This document shows positions 25,433 through 35,585 of a stretch of 64,000 nucleotides of DNA, one piece after another. Made by a program: the position numbers and the translations under genes. The stretch comes from JBKBKN01 sp046294625 (lineage in GTDB: Bacteria; Bacteroidota; Bacteroidia; M30B66): contig JBKBKN010000002.1 of assembly GCA_046294625.1 (NCBI GenBank), positions 62,001 through 126,000 on the forward strand. Direction: 5' to 3'. Every line of letters begins with the position of its first letter. Position 1 is the first letter of the stretch. Below the pieces are notes generated by a model, which was not told where the DNA came from, searched no databases, and saw only the letters and a list, made by a program, of their open reading frames with translations.

Positions 25433-27310
25433 TTATGCTGATTTTATGGCGGTAGGATGAGTCGTTTTAATGTGACTCCCCAATAACAAACGGGCATATA
25501 CGCGTACCAATGCTATTCCCGAAATGATATAAGACGAAGCAAAGAAGAAAGCCAACAGAAATTGATCTTCATGAATGTGACTGAAAATCAAATCCTCGCC
25601 AATAAATGAAGGCGTAATGGGAAATCCCATTAGACCTAAGATGGACAGTAGAAATAAAAATGCAATAGTTCTGTATTCATGAACATGACCATAGTAGGTA
25701 TTCAACCCAAAATAAAACGGTTCTTTTCGCTTCATATACTCAAGCAGCCCAATTGCCAACAGCGCCGATGGTACAATTCCCATCAAATAAACAATCACGT
25801 GCTCGCTTCCAAAATGCTCATTAAAAGAAATACCTATGGCCATAAATAGGTGATTGCTCAGAACCATTGCCACGCTCAAACGGGGATCATTTCTCTCGGC
25901 AAATGCTTTCATAACCATCACTAATCCTACGAATGCATACCCTATGGGGATAAAATTGATGGTCAGCAGATTCAATTCAATAGCTGATAATTTAATCCAC
26001 AGACCTACCGCAAAGAGCGGAATGATAAAAACCCCAACGTTACCATAATGGATAAATTTGATTTTTCTACCTATAAGCTTAACAGGCCTAAAAATGAGTT
26101 TATTCAATAAAGCATCTAGATAAAATTCCTTAATGGCAAGTAAATACAAGGTTTGGAACACTCTTTTCGATACATCAAATCGTTTATTATGAATGCGTGG
26201 TCGATAATGGTAAAACATATCGCGAATCTTATAAGCTACAACCGATGGGGATATGAGCAATTGATAGGTTCGGAAAAAGGCATTACCCATAAAATGAACC
26301 AATGCTAAATTTTCAAACCCTGATGCAATCTCTATAAACATGACACCGATTTGCGAAATAGAAGCGTAAGCAATTTGTGTTTTGATAGTTGATTGCACTC
26401 TTGAAATCATGTAGGCGAGCACTGCTGTGAGCAACCCTACCATTCCAATGATAACTCGGGCGGCTAATTGCTCGCCCCAAAAATGATTGGTGCGCAACAA
26501 AAGAAAAACCCCAAAGTGCACAGATAAAGAACCATAAAAAATGGCGCTTGAAGGGGTTGGCCCTTCCATAGCCTTTGGAAGCCAAGAGCTGAAAGGCAAC
26601 TGTGCTGATTTTACTGCCGCCGCAATCAATATGGCAATAGAAATAAACAACCCAATTCCACTGTGACCTTGCAAATGTTGGTGCACAAGTGTTGCATTGT
26701 TGAGCTTCATGAAGGTGATATTTTCATGATAAAGGTGATGACTCGCCCACATTGCCAGAAGTATGCCCACATCGCCTATGCGATAGATAGAAAAAACTTT
26801 CAGCGCATTTCTTGAAGGCAAATAACGATTACGGTAAAAAGCAATGAGCAAAAAAGAAGAAATGCCCAGCATCTCCCAACCTATAAATAGGGTCTCGAAA
26901 TTCCCTGAAAGTGCTGTAAGATTATAGGATGCAAAGAAGAACAAAATCGTATTGAAAAACCGCTTATATCCCGGTTCAAGGTGCATGTAGTTTCTACTGT
27001 ATCTGACAATTAAAGTAGTGAGAAACGAGCCAATGAATAAATAAACAGCGGTTACCTTATCAAAGTAAAAATCAATGATGAATGCATAATTTTCGGTTTG
27101 ATAAAGGGCCAATTCTTTGATATTAATCTCAGGAAACCCCTGAACTGACCACCAAATCGAAAAGACAACTATCATGCACAGATGAAGTAAAGTGCCGATA
27201 AAGGCCCAGCGCGAAATATTTTTTTCTTTGTGAGAAGAAATAAAGAGCGAAGCCAAAAAGAGCAGCAACGGCCAAACCACAAATGATGCTAAAATATATT
27301 TAAGTTCCAT
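25433..27310 (-). CDS. dabB: DabB, proton-conducting NuoL-like subunit of the DAB inorganic-carbon transporter
   Basis: 625 residues with about 14 membrane segments. It resembles the NADH dehydrogenase subunit L/MrpA channel family: the core LPFSSWLPKAMEGPTPSSAIFYGSLSVHFGVFLLLR contains the conserved Lys and His of the proton path. It stands alone with the DUF2309 gene (4 bp away) and not with other complex I genes, which identifies it as DabB. In characterised DAB systems DabB couples the proton-motive force to vectorial hydration of CO2 by DabA, producing trapped cytoplasmic bicarbonate. Confidence 0.88.
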   Translation of the reverse strand: MELKYILASFVVWPLLLFLASLFISSHKEKNISRWAFIGTLLHLCMIVVFSIWWSVQGFPEINIKELALYQTENYAFIIDFYFDKVTAVYLFIGSFLTTLIVRYSRNYMHLEPGYKRFFNTILFFFASYNLTALSGNFETLFIGWEMLGISSFLLIAFYRNRYLPSRNALKVFSIYRIGDVGILLAMWASHHLYHENITFMKLNNATLVHQHLQGHSGIGLFISIAILIAAAVKSAQLPFSSWLPKAMEGPTPSSAIFYGSLSVHFGVFLLLRTNHFWGEQLAARVIIGMVGLLTAVLAYMISRVQSTIKTQIAYASISQIGVMFIEIASGFENLALVHFMGNAFFRTYQLLISPSVVAYKIRDMFYHYRPRIHNKRFDVSKRVFQTLYLLAIKEFYLDALLNKLIFRPVKLIGRKIKFIHYGNVGVFIIPLFAVGLWIKLSAIELNLLTINFIPIGYAFVGLVMVMKAFAERNDPRLSVAMVLSNHLFMAIGISFNEHFGSEHVIVYLMGIVPSALLAIGLLEYMKRKEPFYFGLNTYYGHVHEYRTIAFLFLLSILGLMGFPITPSFIGEDLIFSHIHEDQFLLAFFFASSYIISGIALVRVYARLLLGSHIKTTHPTAIKSA

Positions 27311-27314
27311 AGTA

Positions 27315-29828
27315 TTAATCTTTTAGTATATAAACCGAGATTTCGCCATCAGGTGCAGCTACTGTAGAGTCAATACTTTGAGCAACCGGAAGCTGTGTAT
27401 TAACACATTCATACTTTGAAAATTTACCATCACTGAATACAAATACTTCTTTGCTTTCGGGATGAATCGCGGAGAGATGAATCCATTGATTCCGAAACCA
27501 TTCCTGAGTTGGTTCATGCTCCTGAAGCACTTTTTCGATTACTTCGGGATACTGTTCTACAATCACCATCAACCTTAGGGGTTGGTGAATATCCACCATT
27601 TGAGCGGGCAAACCGGTGCGCAAGTCACCGTCAATTCCATTAGCCACTCCCAGCAAGCCTATCACATTGTGCGGTAATTTAGATCCCGCCCCCAATCTTT
27701 CCTTATCCACTTTTGAGAAGTAATACTCCAAGTTGATGCCTCCGCAAACGGGAGCCACCGCTTTTAGAATGTTCAAGAGATTAGTGCCATCAGGGTCTTT
27801 TGAATAGTCATACGAATTCAAAAATGCTCGTCTATCCAGAAAAAGATGCTTGTTGCTTGATCTTCTTCCGACAATGCATAGTGCGTTGGTTGCATGGTTC
27901 CATTCGGGGCGTGGCTCAAACAAGGATAAAGCGCGCAGCTTCACACGGGCATGAATTTTCTCTTTACTACTTTTTGTATCTTCAAGAAAAAACTTGCGTG
28001 ATCGCTCCTTAGCATTCAATGTGAGTGCTTCATTAAATTTCACTTGATATGCCTGATGCATTGCCTTTAAATCAAAAGGAATAAGTTGCTCATCATAAAA
28101 CTCAATCTCATCGCGGGTGGTATCATGCAGGGCTGCAACAAAATGTGTATCACTGGGGATATTGATTCCACGAGAGCGCAACTCCAATCTGACTTCTACC
28201 AAATTAAGCATACTGGCTGCCACACGTGCATTAACTGAGCCCGGCCTGCCACTGCACGCGCCGCAGTCATAACCGGCATAATGGGTATTGTTCACACTAC
28301 TTGCTCCATGTCCTATCAGATAAACCAACGGAGCAAAATCATTGATTAAACCAATACTCTTCAACAAACCTTCCATTCGGTTAGCGATTTCTTCGATAGT
28401 AAACCCTAACTGCAAATGATGAACATATTCGGTCTCCTGCTTGGATTTAAATGCGAGCTTGCCATTTTGGTCCATATGATGAAAAGATGAAACATGCAGC
28501 GCAGAAAAGCTTGGTTTAAAAATATTTCCAGCAAGTTTGAGCGCCGACCAAAAACCCAAAGTTTGACTCAGTAGCCATCCGCCGGCTACACCCTGTCCAC
28601 GCTTGTTTAAATGCCAATCCGATTTGTGCCTTTTTTTAGCCTCATATTCTTTTATCAAATATTTCGGTTTGACAGGAGCCGGACAAGATTTGGTGTAAAA
28701 TTTTCCATGTTCTGGCTGAAAGTAAAATTCAACATTGAAGAAACCAGCTGTTCCGAAAGTTTCACTTCCCGGTATAACTTTTTCAATATGCCTTCTGAAA
28801 GAACACTCTCTATCGTCGATACATAAGATAGCCTGTAATGACTTGGTTACTGTTTCAGGAAGCGGTGTAGAACGGGTCAACCCAAGCAGCACTTGATCAT
28901 AATAGCTCCATTCGAAAATTTCTTGCCAAATACTGTATACATCAAATAACACATCATGAAGTATTGGGTCAAAAAGTCGTGGAACATCATCGGTTGGCAA
29001 TGAATGTGCCAAAGGATGCCAATTCGATTCCCCGAACTTAGTATCTAGAGCATCTATTTCGAGTAAAAGCTCCAGGAAAATAAACTCTTCATACCGCACT
29101 TTTCGTTGGTCGAGCAATAAGTTTCGGTCATCTTCAAGCACACTAAACATACCCGACCAACCGGGATGGGCAAATTGCTGATCAAAAAGATATTGTTCAT
29201 ACCATGCGTCATCTCCAACGATTATTTTCAATAAATCTTCAATTTTGTAGTATGAGTCATTCAAATATTTTTGGGCACGTTTACTCATAACAAGCGGCAC
29301 AAAAGAACTTTTTTGCAATTTTCGCACTGCGCTTAAAAATGATTTTTCGATATTGGGAAAATGCCAAAGTGAAATCCCCTGATCAAGGTAGCCACAAGCC
29401 AATCGAAACAAAGTTGGATGAACGTTTTTGTCCAGGTTAAACTTCAAAAAATCCTGCCATTTGTTCCTAAGCCGACCTATCCGCTCCGATGTGGATTCAT
29501 CAAAATTTTCGTGCAACAACTTTTGACTCCATTGGGCAAACGCTTCTTCGCCTTTTGCCCTTTTGATTTTTTCTTCAAATATAGCTTGGTTAATTTTCCC
29601 TTCATGATACATCTGTCGATACTCACTGAGCGACAGATATGTCTTGTATCCAAATATACGATTGGCTTTTTCAGCGGCTTGATGAAAAATTTCGTGCTGA
29701 AAAGCATGCAAAGTATTATGATGAATGAAATCCTTTAGAGGATTCTGGTTAGGTAAATAATGTTTTAGTTTATGTAGCGATTGTGCAGTATCGAAATAGG
29801 CACATGCTTGAACTGTTTTTGGTTGCAT
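27315..29828 (-). CDS. dabA: DabA (DUF2309/UPF0753), beta-carbonic-anhydrase-like subunit of the DAB inorganic-carbon transporter
   Basis: 837 residues, typical of the family. The zinc-site residues expected from the characterised Halothiobacillus protein are all present with matching spacing: Cys336 and Asp338 in ILCIDDRECSF, His507 in LIGHGAS and Cys522 in YDCGACSG. Arg340 follows the Cys-x-Asp motif as expected. DabA hydrates CO2 only when driven by DabB, so the complex accumulates bicarbonate in the cytosol. First gene of the operon dabA-dabB-sulP-DUF2490. I see no clear -7 element in the 259 bp upstream. Such systems occur in heterotrophs, where bicarbonate supports carboxylation reactions, as well as in autotrophs. 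Confidence 0.92.
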   Translation of the reverse strand: MQPKTVQACAYFDTAQSLHKLKHYLPNQNPLKDFIHHNTLHAFQHEIFHQAAEKANRIFGYKTYLSLSEYRQMYHEGKINQAIFEEKIKRAKGEEAFAQWSQKLLHENFDESTSERIGRLRNKWQDFLKFNLDKNVHPTLFRLACGYLDQGISLWHFPNIEKSFLSAVRKLQKSSFVPLVMSKRAQKYLNDSYYKIEDLLKIIVGDDAWYEQYLFDQQFAHPGWSGMFSVLEDDRNLLLDQRKVRYEEFIFLELLLEIDALDTKFGESNWHPLAHSLPTDDVPRLFDPILHDVLFDVYSIWQEIFEWSYYDQVLLGLTRSTPLPETVTKSLQAILCIDDRECSFRRHIEKVIPGSETFGTAGFFNVEFYFQPEHGKFYTKSCPAPVKPKYLIKEYEAKKRHKSDWHLNKRGQGVAGGWLLSQTLGFWSALKLAGNIFKPSFSALHVSSFHHMDQNGKLAFKSKQETEYVHHLQLGFTIEEIANRMEGLLKSIGLINDFAPLVYLIGHGASSVNNTHYAGYDCGACSGRPGSVNARVAASMLNLVEVRLELRSRGINIPSDTHFVAALHDTTRDEIEFYDEQLIPFDLKAMHQAYQVKFNEALTLNAKERSRKFFLEDTKSSKEKIHARVKLRALSLFEPRPEWNHATNALCIVGRRSSNKHLFLDRRAFLNSYDYSKDPDGTNLLNILKAVAPVCGGINLEYYFSKVDKERLGAGSKLPHNVIGLLGVANGIDGDLRTGLPAQMVDIHQPLRLMVIVEQYPEVIEKVLQEHEPTQEWFRNQWIHLSAIHPESKEVFVFSDGKFSKYECVNTQLPVAQSIDSTVAAPDGEISVYILKD

Positions 29829-30087
29829 GACGATGTTTTTATTAATTTTTCAAATGGACTGATTTTCAGAATCGAATAGCCAGTAAAAGTCTGTTGCGAT
29901 GGGGTTGGAGTGAGATTAGTCTTGAAACCTCTGGTAAACTACAGGCCGAGACTATTGCAATACAAGCAAATTTGTTTAGACCAGTGCTTGATTCTATTAA
30001 GGAAGGATGATTGTGTCAATCTGACCTTTTGCGCAGAAGCATTCTATTAGCTGATAACTAAACGGTTTTGCTGAAGAAGTCGCAAAA
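29829..30087. other. Intergenic region upstream of dabA
   Basis: About 259 bp (or 806 bp if the 149-residue frame at 30088-30537 is not a gene). I find no convincing open frame, hairpin terminator, RNA or exact TAnnTTTG element oriented towards dabA. Confidence 0.4.
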
Positions 30088-30537
30088 TCAAAACGCTAAA
30101 AACGATAATACTAAATGCCTCTTCCAGGTATGAAAAAGCAAAAATAAAGGTCTTATAGCCTTTTTCTTTAGCAGCGTGAGTTGAAAGAAGGAAAGATTGG
30201 CCAGACTTATATCACACAAAGCTTTTTTCACAAAATCGAAATCGCTTTGATGCTGTTGGTTTTCCAATTGTTTTTTCTGATGCTTTTTGTAGGATGTTTG
30301 GTTGACTTCCGATATGATAAACCAATAGCACTGTAATGTATAAAAATCATCGGCCTTAGCTGATGACAAAATAGCATGGCTTGAATGTAATTGAAAGGAA
30401 GTATTTGCTTTATGGGTATCTTGCTTAAATCCACCGGATAACCATCCAAAAGCATAGAAGATGAAATATAAAATTAGGCCGATTGCACCTAAACGCCTGA
30501 AAAATATGTATGACAATTTGATTTTTGTGTCAGGCAT
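30088..30537 (-). CDS. Hypothetical small membrane protein
   Basis: 149 residues, not recognised. A basic N-terminus is followed by one hydrophobic segment (about 14-34, LGAIGLILYFIFYAFGWLSGG), then a polar Gln/Lys-rich middle and a basic, aromatic C-terminal stretch. It lies between adenine deaminase and dabA on the same strand. The first half looks protein-like, with a sensible membrane anchor; the second half is less convincing and the gene may be a remnant. Confidence that it is a real gene is moderate to low. Confidence 0.4.
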   Translation of the reverse strand: MPDTKIKLSYIFFRRLGAIGLILYFIFYAFGWLSGGFKQDTHKANTSFQLHSSHAILSSAKADDFYTLQCYWFIISEVNQTSYKKHQKKQLENQQHQSDFDFVKKALCDISLANLSFFQLTLLKKKAIRPLFLLFHTWKRHLVLSFLAF

Positions 30538-30634
30538 TGATTATTATTTTTCAATAAAATTCAATAGGCTATATTAGGACGAATTTTAATTCCAAATATC
30601 ATGCCGAACTTATACCATCTACAACCTTGTTTGA

Positions 30635-32275
30635 CTAAACAAAATTTGAAGTAAAACAAAAACTATCTCCATCAAACAAACCTATGTCGCTGAGCTTCAA
30701 GTGCGGTATCACGAGCAGCGCCATAAATGAAAGCGTCATAAAAGGTGCTCGCAAATTGCTCCCCAATTCATTTTTCACGAACTGGTCTAACTGGATATAG
30801 TTTGCAGCAGTTTGATAGGCATCCATGTTGGTCATCAATCCTGCAACCGGGAGAGGCAAAAGAAGTTCCTTATCGCCATTCAAAGCGCATAACCCGCCTT
30901 GTGATTGCATTAATAGTTGAATGCAACGAGCAATGCTTTGGTCATCCACACCCACCGTCACGATATTGTGGCTATCATGTGCAACAGTAGCCCCAAATGC
31001 CCCTTTTTTAATGCCCATTCCTTGTATAAAAGCCACTGCTGGAATTACATCAACATATCGGTTTACCACCACGATTTTCAAAACATCTTGTTGGATATCA
31101 GACTGAATTTCGCCGTTCAAAACAGGCATCTGGGCAATTCTTTTCTCGGTGATTAATTGTCCTTCCAATGCACCGATTACTTTTATTTGGCACTTTCCGC
31201 CAGATTGAACTTTTAATTGCGAAGCATCTACATGGCAGCTATTAAAGTGATTAATCGCTTCTGATTCTATGCTATGCAAAAGGCTCTGCCCATTATCAGC
31301 CACCATCACACCATCAATCCAGGTGTTCAGAATTTGGAAGTCTTTTAAATTATTCACCCGAATAAAATCAGCCGGGTCGCCTACCTGCAACATGCCGGTG
31401 TTTAGGCTATAATGTTCGCGTATATTGAAGGAAGAGGCACGAAGCACATCAAACAAATCGTAGCCCAGGTCAAGGGCTCTCTTCACATGCTGATTGATAT
31501 GCCCTTCGAGTAAACTATCAGGATGCTTATCGTCTGAGCAAAACATCACCTTTTCAGGATGACTGGATAGCAAGGGATGCAGCGCTTCGAAATTTCTTGC
31601 CGCACTTCCCTCCCGAATTTGAATTTTCATGCCGACTTCGATTTTATCTAAAGCTTCCTCTAAGGTGAAACATTCATGATCAGTGCTTATACCTGCGGCA
31701 GCATAGGCTTTGGCTTGTTCACCCATCAATCCGGGAGCATGACCATCTACAGGCTTTTTCAAGCGATGCGCAATAGCAATCTTTTCCATCACTTCCTTAT
31801 CGCCTTGCAAAACACCCGGAAAATTCATCATTTCGGCAAGGTAAACAATTCGCTTATCGCCCAGCAACTGCTCTACTTCTCGGGCGCCTAAATAAGCTCC
31901 CGCTGTTTCAAACAAAGTGGCGGGCACGCATGAAGGCGCTCCAAAATAAAACTTAAAGGGGGTTTTACCCGCGTTATCAAGCATAAAATACACCCCTTCC
32001 ATTCCACATACATTGGCTATTTCATGCGGATCAGACACGGTGGCTACCATGCCGTGCACCACAGCAAGCCGGGCAAATTCAGAAGGTATCAACAAAGAAC
32101 TTTCCACGTGCACGTGAGCGTCGATCAATCCGGGAAGGAGATACGATAAGCTAACGACATCTTCACAAGGATTTATCGCTTCAATGATTCCATCCTTTAC
32201 AAGCACCTCTGCGGCCATGATTTGCCTTGCAACCACATCTACTACCCTACCCTTTATGCAAAATGAGTTTTCCAT
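30635..32275 (-). CDS. ade: Adenine deaminase
   Basis: 546 residues, normal length. It converts adenine to hypoxanthine and ammonia in purine salvage. The amidohydrolase metal motif is GLIDAHVHVESSLL, followed by GMVATVSDPHEIANVCG; the second metal region holds VDGHAPGLMG and AGISTDHECFT, and CSDDKHPDSLLEGH carries the catalytic Asp region. The C-terminal adenine-deaminase domain includes GATVAHDSHNIVTVGVDD. It is 8 bp downstream of the glycosyltransferase gene on the same strand and may be cotranscribed with it, without an obvious functional link. Confidence 0.95.
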   Translation of the reverse strand: MENSFCIKGRVVDVVARQIMAAEVLVKDGIIEAINPCEDVVSLSYLLPGLIDAHVHVESSLLIPSEFARLAVVHGMVATVSDPHEIANVCGMEGVYFMLDNAGKTPFKFYFGAPSCVPATLFETAGAYLGAREVEQLLGDKRIVYLAEMMNFPGVLQGDKEVMEKIAIAHRLKKPVDGHAPGLMGEQAKAYAAAGISTDHECFTLEEALDKIEVGMKIQIREGSAARNFEALHPLLSSHPEKVMFCSDDKHPDSLLEGHINQHVKRALDLGYDLFDVLRASSFNIREHYSLNTGMLQVGDPADFIRVNNLKDFQILNTWIDGVMVADNGQSLLHSIESEAINHFNSCHVDASQLKVQSGGKCQIKVIGALEGQLITEKRIAQMPVLNGEIQSDIQQDVLKIVVVNRYVDVIPAVAFIQGMGIKKGAFGATVAHDSHNIVTVGVDDQSIARCIQLLMQSQGGLCALNGDKELLLPLPVAGLMTNMDAYQTAANYIQLDQFVKNELGSNLRAPFMTLSFMALLVIPHLKLSDIGLFDGDSFCFTSNFV

Positions 32276-32283
32276 AATCTAGT

Positions 32284-33003
32284 TTAATTTTTGATTTTCC
32301 AGTTTATCATAAAACGAAGATAGGCCAATGAGGTCGGCAAGATGCGCATTTTTGAATTCCCTTTTCGACGGCTGCTTCGCAATATGGTTGGAATTTCTTT
32401 CACTTTTGCTCCACATGCCATAGATTTGCATAGCAGTTCAACCTTACAAATAAAACCTTTTTGTTCGCAAAAATGGGGATAATGCTCATCTATTTTTTGT
32501 AATAGTTGCATGGTGTAAATTCGGTAAAATGAAGTGAGTGTATGAAAGCGAAGCCCCAAAATTTTTCTTGCCATAAAATTGGCGATTTGTGAAATTAATA
32601 ATCTTAGTAAACTGGTTTTTTCAAACTTGCCACCTTGCATATATACCGACGCCAAGGCCAAGTCATAACCATCTGCTATGGCTTGCTTCATTAAAGGAAG
32701 CTCATCAAGATTGGAAGTATTGTCGCCTTCGATGGTCAATACCATGATCGCCTTGTTCACTTCATGTTTTAACAAATAGCCAAATGCGCAGTCGAAAGCT
32801 GCTCCGGGACCAGCATTTTTTTCTAATCGAAGACACATGACCTGATCGCTTGTATTGTTTTTGAACCAGGCTTGTGTAGCATCGGTCGATCCATCATCCA
32901 CGAAAATAATTTTATCTCCCTGTTCAACCCATTTGCTAAGCTCTTTTAACAATTCGCTCAAATTGTCTGCTTCATTAAATATAGGAATGACTATCCGCAG
33001 CAT
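32284..33003 (-). CDS. Family 2 glycosyltransferase
   Basis: 239 residues. The GT-A fold is shown by MLRIVIPIFNEADNLSELLKEL, the nucleotide-binding IIFVDDGSTD and the later VLTIEGDNTSNLDELPLM, where the DxD position reads EGD. It resembles dolichyl-phosphate mannose synthase-like enzymes but lacks a C-terminal membrane domain. Donor and acceptor are unknown. It is flanked by the Trk channel gene (4 bp) upstream and adenine deaminase downstream on the same strand, forming a tight but functionally mixed run. Confidence 0.88.
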   Translation of the reverse strand: MLRIVIPIFNEADNLSELLKELSKWVEQGDKIIFVDDGSTDATQAWFKNNTSDQVMCLRLEKNAGPGAAFDCAFGYLLKHEVNKAIMVLTIEGDNTSNLDELPLMKQAIADGYDLALASVYMQGGKFEKTSLLRLLISQIANFMARKILGLRFHTLTSFYRIYTMQLLQKIDEHYPHFCEQKGFICKVELLCKSMACGAKVKEIPTILRSSRRKGNSKMRILPTSLAYLRFMINWKIKN

Positions 33004-33007
33004 GGAA

Positions 33008-34798
33008 TCATGTTATAATAATTTCTTCGCTCGGATATTCATAGCTGTTGGTTTCAATGTTTCGTACAATGGCCGCCAGAATAGAGAGCGTCCCCAATCG
33101 GCCAATGAACATGAGCAAACAGACGACCACCTTCGATGAAGTGTTGAGTTCGGGGGTGATACCTAATGAAAGCCCCGTAGTGGTATATGCTGAGAAACAT
33201 TCAAAAACTACATGTAAAATCGGTAAATGGGGCTGAAAAAAGCAGAGAAAAACCACCCCTACACCTATAAATATGAAAGACAAAAATATGACTGCATAGG
33301 ACTTCCTAATGGTATCATCGCCAATTCTGCGGCGGCGAAACTCAACTTTTTGCTTTCCCTTCAATAAACTACCCAGATTGAGCAAGGCGACCGAAAAAGT
33401 GGTCACTTTGATGCCGCCGCCTGTAGAAACTGGTGCTGCCCCAATCCACATTAATAAAATGATGATGAGTATCGTAGGCTTACTGTAACTGGCAAAATCG
33501 ACTGTATTGAATCCCGAACTTCGCGCTGTTACTGATGAAAACAAACTATGCAAAATTTTCTGCCCCTGACTTTTATCCCACAACAAACCATTCCACTCGA
33601 TGAGAGCTACCAAACCAAATCCAACAATCAATAAAGCAAGTGTGGAAATGATAACAATAGCCGTAGTGGCATTAATTACACGATTAGGATGAATATATCG
33701 CTCTTTAAAAACAATTTGTCGAAATCTACCTATTAGCTTTCTTTTGAGAAGCCCATAATAAGAAAATACAATTGGAAAACCTAAACTGCCTGAATAAACC
33801 AAAACCATGATTACACTAAGAAAATAAAAAGATTCATTCACCCCTTCATGCATCAGACCATTGGGCAAATTGGAAAATCCAGCATGGCAAAAAGCAGATA
33901 TTCCATGAAAAATAGCCACAAATAATTTATCACTATCTGGAATAGAAACAACGGGCTGCAAAGCAAAATATAAATTGATGATGCCTACAGATTCCAAAAG
34001 CAAAGTGATAAAAATAATCTTGTAAATTGTACTAAATATTTCGCTTAGCTTGTCCACACTGAGCACTTCTTTCATGGCCATATTGCCTTGAAAAGAATTG
34101 GAATCTGTTTGCAGAAAAATAGCAAAAAAAGTGGCAAAGGTCATTATTCCCAAAGCTCCGGCTTGCGCCAATAAAATAATAATTGTTTGCCCCAAACGAG
34201 TGAAATCTTGTGAAACATCGAGCACTGTTAATCCGGTGATACAAGTGGCACTGGTGGCAGTGAAAATTGCATCAATAAACGAAATTTCGATGGTGGTGGC
34301 TCTTGGCAGCATCAATACCGCCGCACCCGCAAAAATAATCAGGCTAAAGGCGGCCATCATCAATATAGCCGGTTCGAATTTCAGCTTCAGTATCCTTGAA
34401 ATTCCGAGTGAAATTTCTTTTAAGAAAATAAACAGAATCGCGATACTCGCTAAATATCGATGATGGAGATAATGAAACAAGCCCTGATCTATGTGAATAA
34501 TTTTAAGCTGAAAAAGCAGTAAGGTCAAAAGGAGTAAATATGCCGGGATAAGATTCCATTTATTTACACCTGCCGTTGACCTGGCGATCATGGCCCTGAC
34601 AAAGTACCAAACAGCCGAATAAACCAATACAAAAAGATGGTATTCTCTGATCAATTGATAAACCGGCTTAGAAAACTTTAGACCAAAACTTAACACCACC
34701 ATGATCACTGCAGCTGTAACCATCAAAAAAAATAAGCCCTGCATGGTATTCAGGGTTCTTTTTCTCAGCTGTATTTTATCGTCAATATGCATGGACAT
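33008..34798 (-). CDS. TrkH/KtrB-family potassium channel subunit
   Basis: 596 residues. An N-terminal extension of about four membrane segments precedes the TrkH/KtrB core with four pore repeats. The selectivity-filter regions can be seen as TATSATCITGLTVLD, AFCHAGFSNLP, TARSSGFNTVDF and AYTTTGLSLG, each with the conserved glycine. It conducts K+ (with some Na+) and normally needs a cytoplasmic TrkA/KtrA RCK protein, which is not encoded in this window. Starts ATG TCC ATG leave two possible initiation codons (34798 and 34792). First gene of the run with the glycosyltransferase and adenine deaminase. Confidence 0.93.
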   Translation of the reverse strand: MSMHIDDKIQLRKRTLNTMQGLFFLMVTAAVIMVVLSFGLKFSKPVYQLIREYHLFVLVYSAVWYFVRAMIARSTAGVNKWNLIPAYLLLLTLLLFQLKIIHIDQGLFHYLHHRYLASIAILFIFLKEISLGISRILKLKFEPAILMMAAFSLIIFAGAAVLMLPRATTIEISFIDAIFTATSATCITGLTVLDVSQDFTRLGQTIIILLAQAGALGIMTFATFFAIFLQTDSNSFQGNMAMKEVLSVDKLSEIFSTIYKIIFITLLLESVGIINLYFALQPVVSIPDSDKLFVAIFHGISAFCHAGFSNLPNGLMHEGVNESFYFLSVIMVLVYSGSLGFPIVFSYYGLLKRKLIGRFRQIVFKERYIHPNRVINATTAIVIISTLALLIVGFGLVALIEWNGLLWDKSQGQKILHSLFSSVTARSSGFNTVDFASYSKPTILIIILLMWIGAAPVSTGGGIKVTTFSVALLNLGSLLKGKQKVEFRRRRIGDDTIRKSYAVIFLSFIFIGVGVVFLCFFQPHLPILHVVFECFSAYTTTGLSLGITPELNTSSKVVVCLLMFIGRLGTLSILAAIVRNIETNSYEYPSEEIIIT

Positions 34799-35004
34799 AA
34801 AGCAGCAAATTAAAACGAAAATTCAAAACAGCCGTGCATACTGATGGTGCATTTAAACAAGACAGCAGCAGTTTCATGTCGAAATTTCGGCTGTCAACAA
34901 ACTACAACACTGGCCTAACCTTGCAATGCTGCGCGAAGTACAATGTAGTGGAAATACTCCATTTGTGCCTGCATGCCAAGTTTTCAGTTATTTTTCTGGA
35001 TTTG

Positions 35005-35418
35005 TTAATTTTCGATTACATGGCTGTAGGTAATGTTCACGGTGGGCTCCAGCATTTTGGTCACAGAGCAGTATTTGGTCATGCTGAGTTCAATAGCACG
35101 CATCAGCTTTTGTTCATCCACCTCTGCACTTACAACATATTTTACATGAATGGTTTTAAAAACAGCCGGCACAGCATCAATACGTGTGGCACTAATCTGC
35201 ACTTCGAAACGAGCTGGATTTATCTTTTGCTTTTTTAAGATGCTTATTACGTCGATACTGCTGCATGCTGCCAGACTTGCCAGCACCCCTTCCATAGGTC
35301 GTATTCCTTTGTTTTGACCACCTATTTGTTCGTTTGCATCAAATGAAACAAGGTTACCGCTTGCATTCTCTGCTTCAAAATGATAAGCATTGTTTTTGCG
35401 TTTTAGAGAAATTTCCAT
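35005..35418 (-). CDS. OsmC-family peroxiredoxin-like protein
   Basis: 137 residues from ATG 35418; the frame extends 14 codons upstream, but the ATG gives the standard start MEISLKRKNNAYHFEAEN. The two family cysteines are present, in SLAACSSIDVISIL and SMTKYCSVTKML. OsmC/Ohr proteins reduce organic hydroperoxides using these thiols, although this YhfA-like subgroup is poorly characterised. It is a single-gene unit; the 200 bp between its stop and the TrkH start hold no gene I can support. Confidence 0.88.
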   Translation of the reverse strand: MEISLKRKNNAYHFEAENASGNLVSFDANEQIGGQNKGIRPMEGVLASLAACSSIDVISILKKQKINPARFEVQISATRIDAVPAVFKTIHVKYVVSAEVDEQKLMRAIELSMTKYCSVTKMLEPTVNITYSHVIEN

Positions 35419-35585
35419 TGATTTTTTGCTTAAAGATAATAAGATGATACGAAATAGCACCCGGAGATAAAATGTGCTTCTTAGTTAAAGCCTTTAATAA
35501 AGGTTTTTCAAAAATAAACCAACAAAATTTTGATAGGCTTACATTGTTTTCTTATTATCGCAGTGTCAACTAATTCTCCAATGGC

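Noticed and set aside
25433..27310. Part of a respiratory complex I operon
   Set aside because: The NuoL-like gene stands with DUF2309 and no other nuo genes, which fits DabB.
34834..35238. Plus-strand open frame of 134 codons
   Set aside because: It runs opposite to the OsmC gene over much of its length, has no recognisable domain or promoter, and its composition looks like an antisense shadow.
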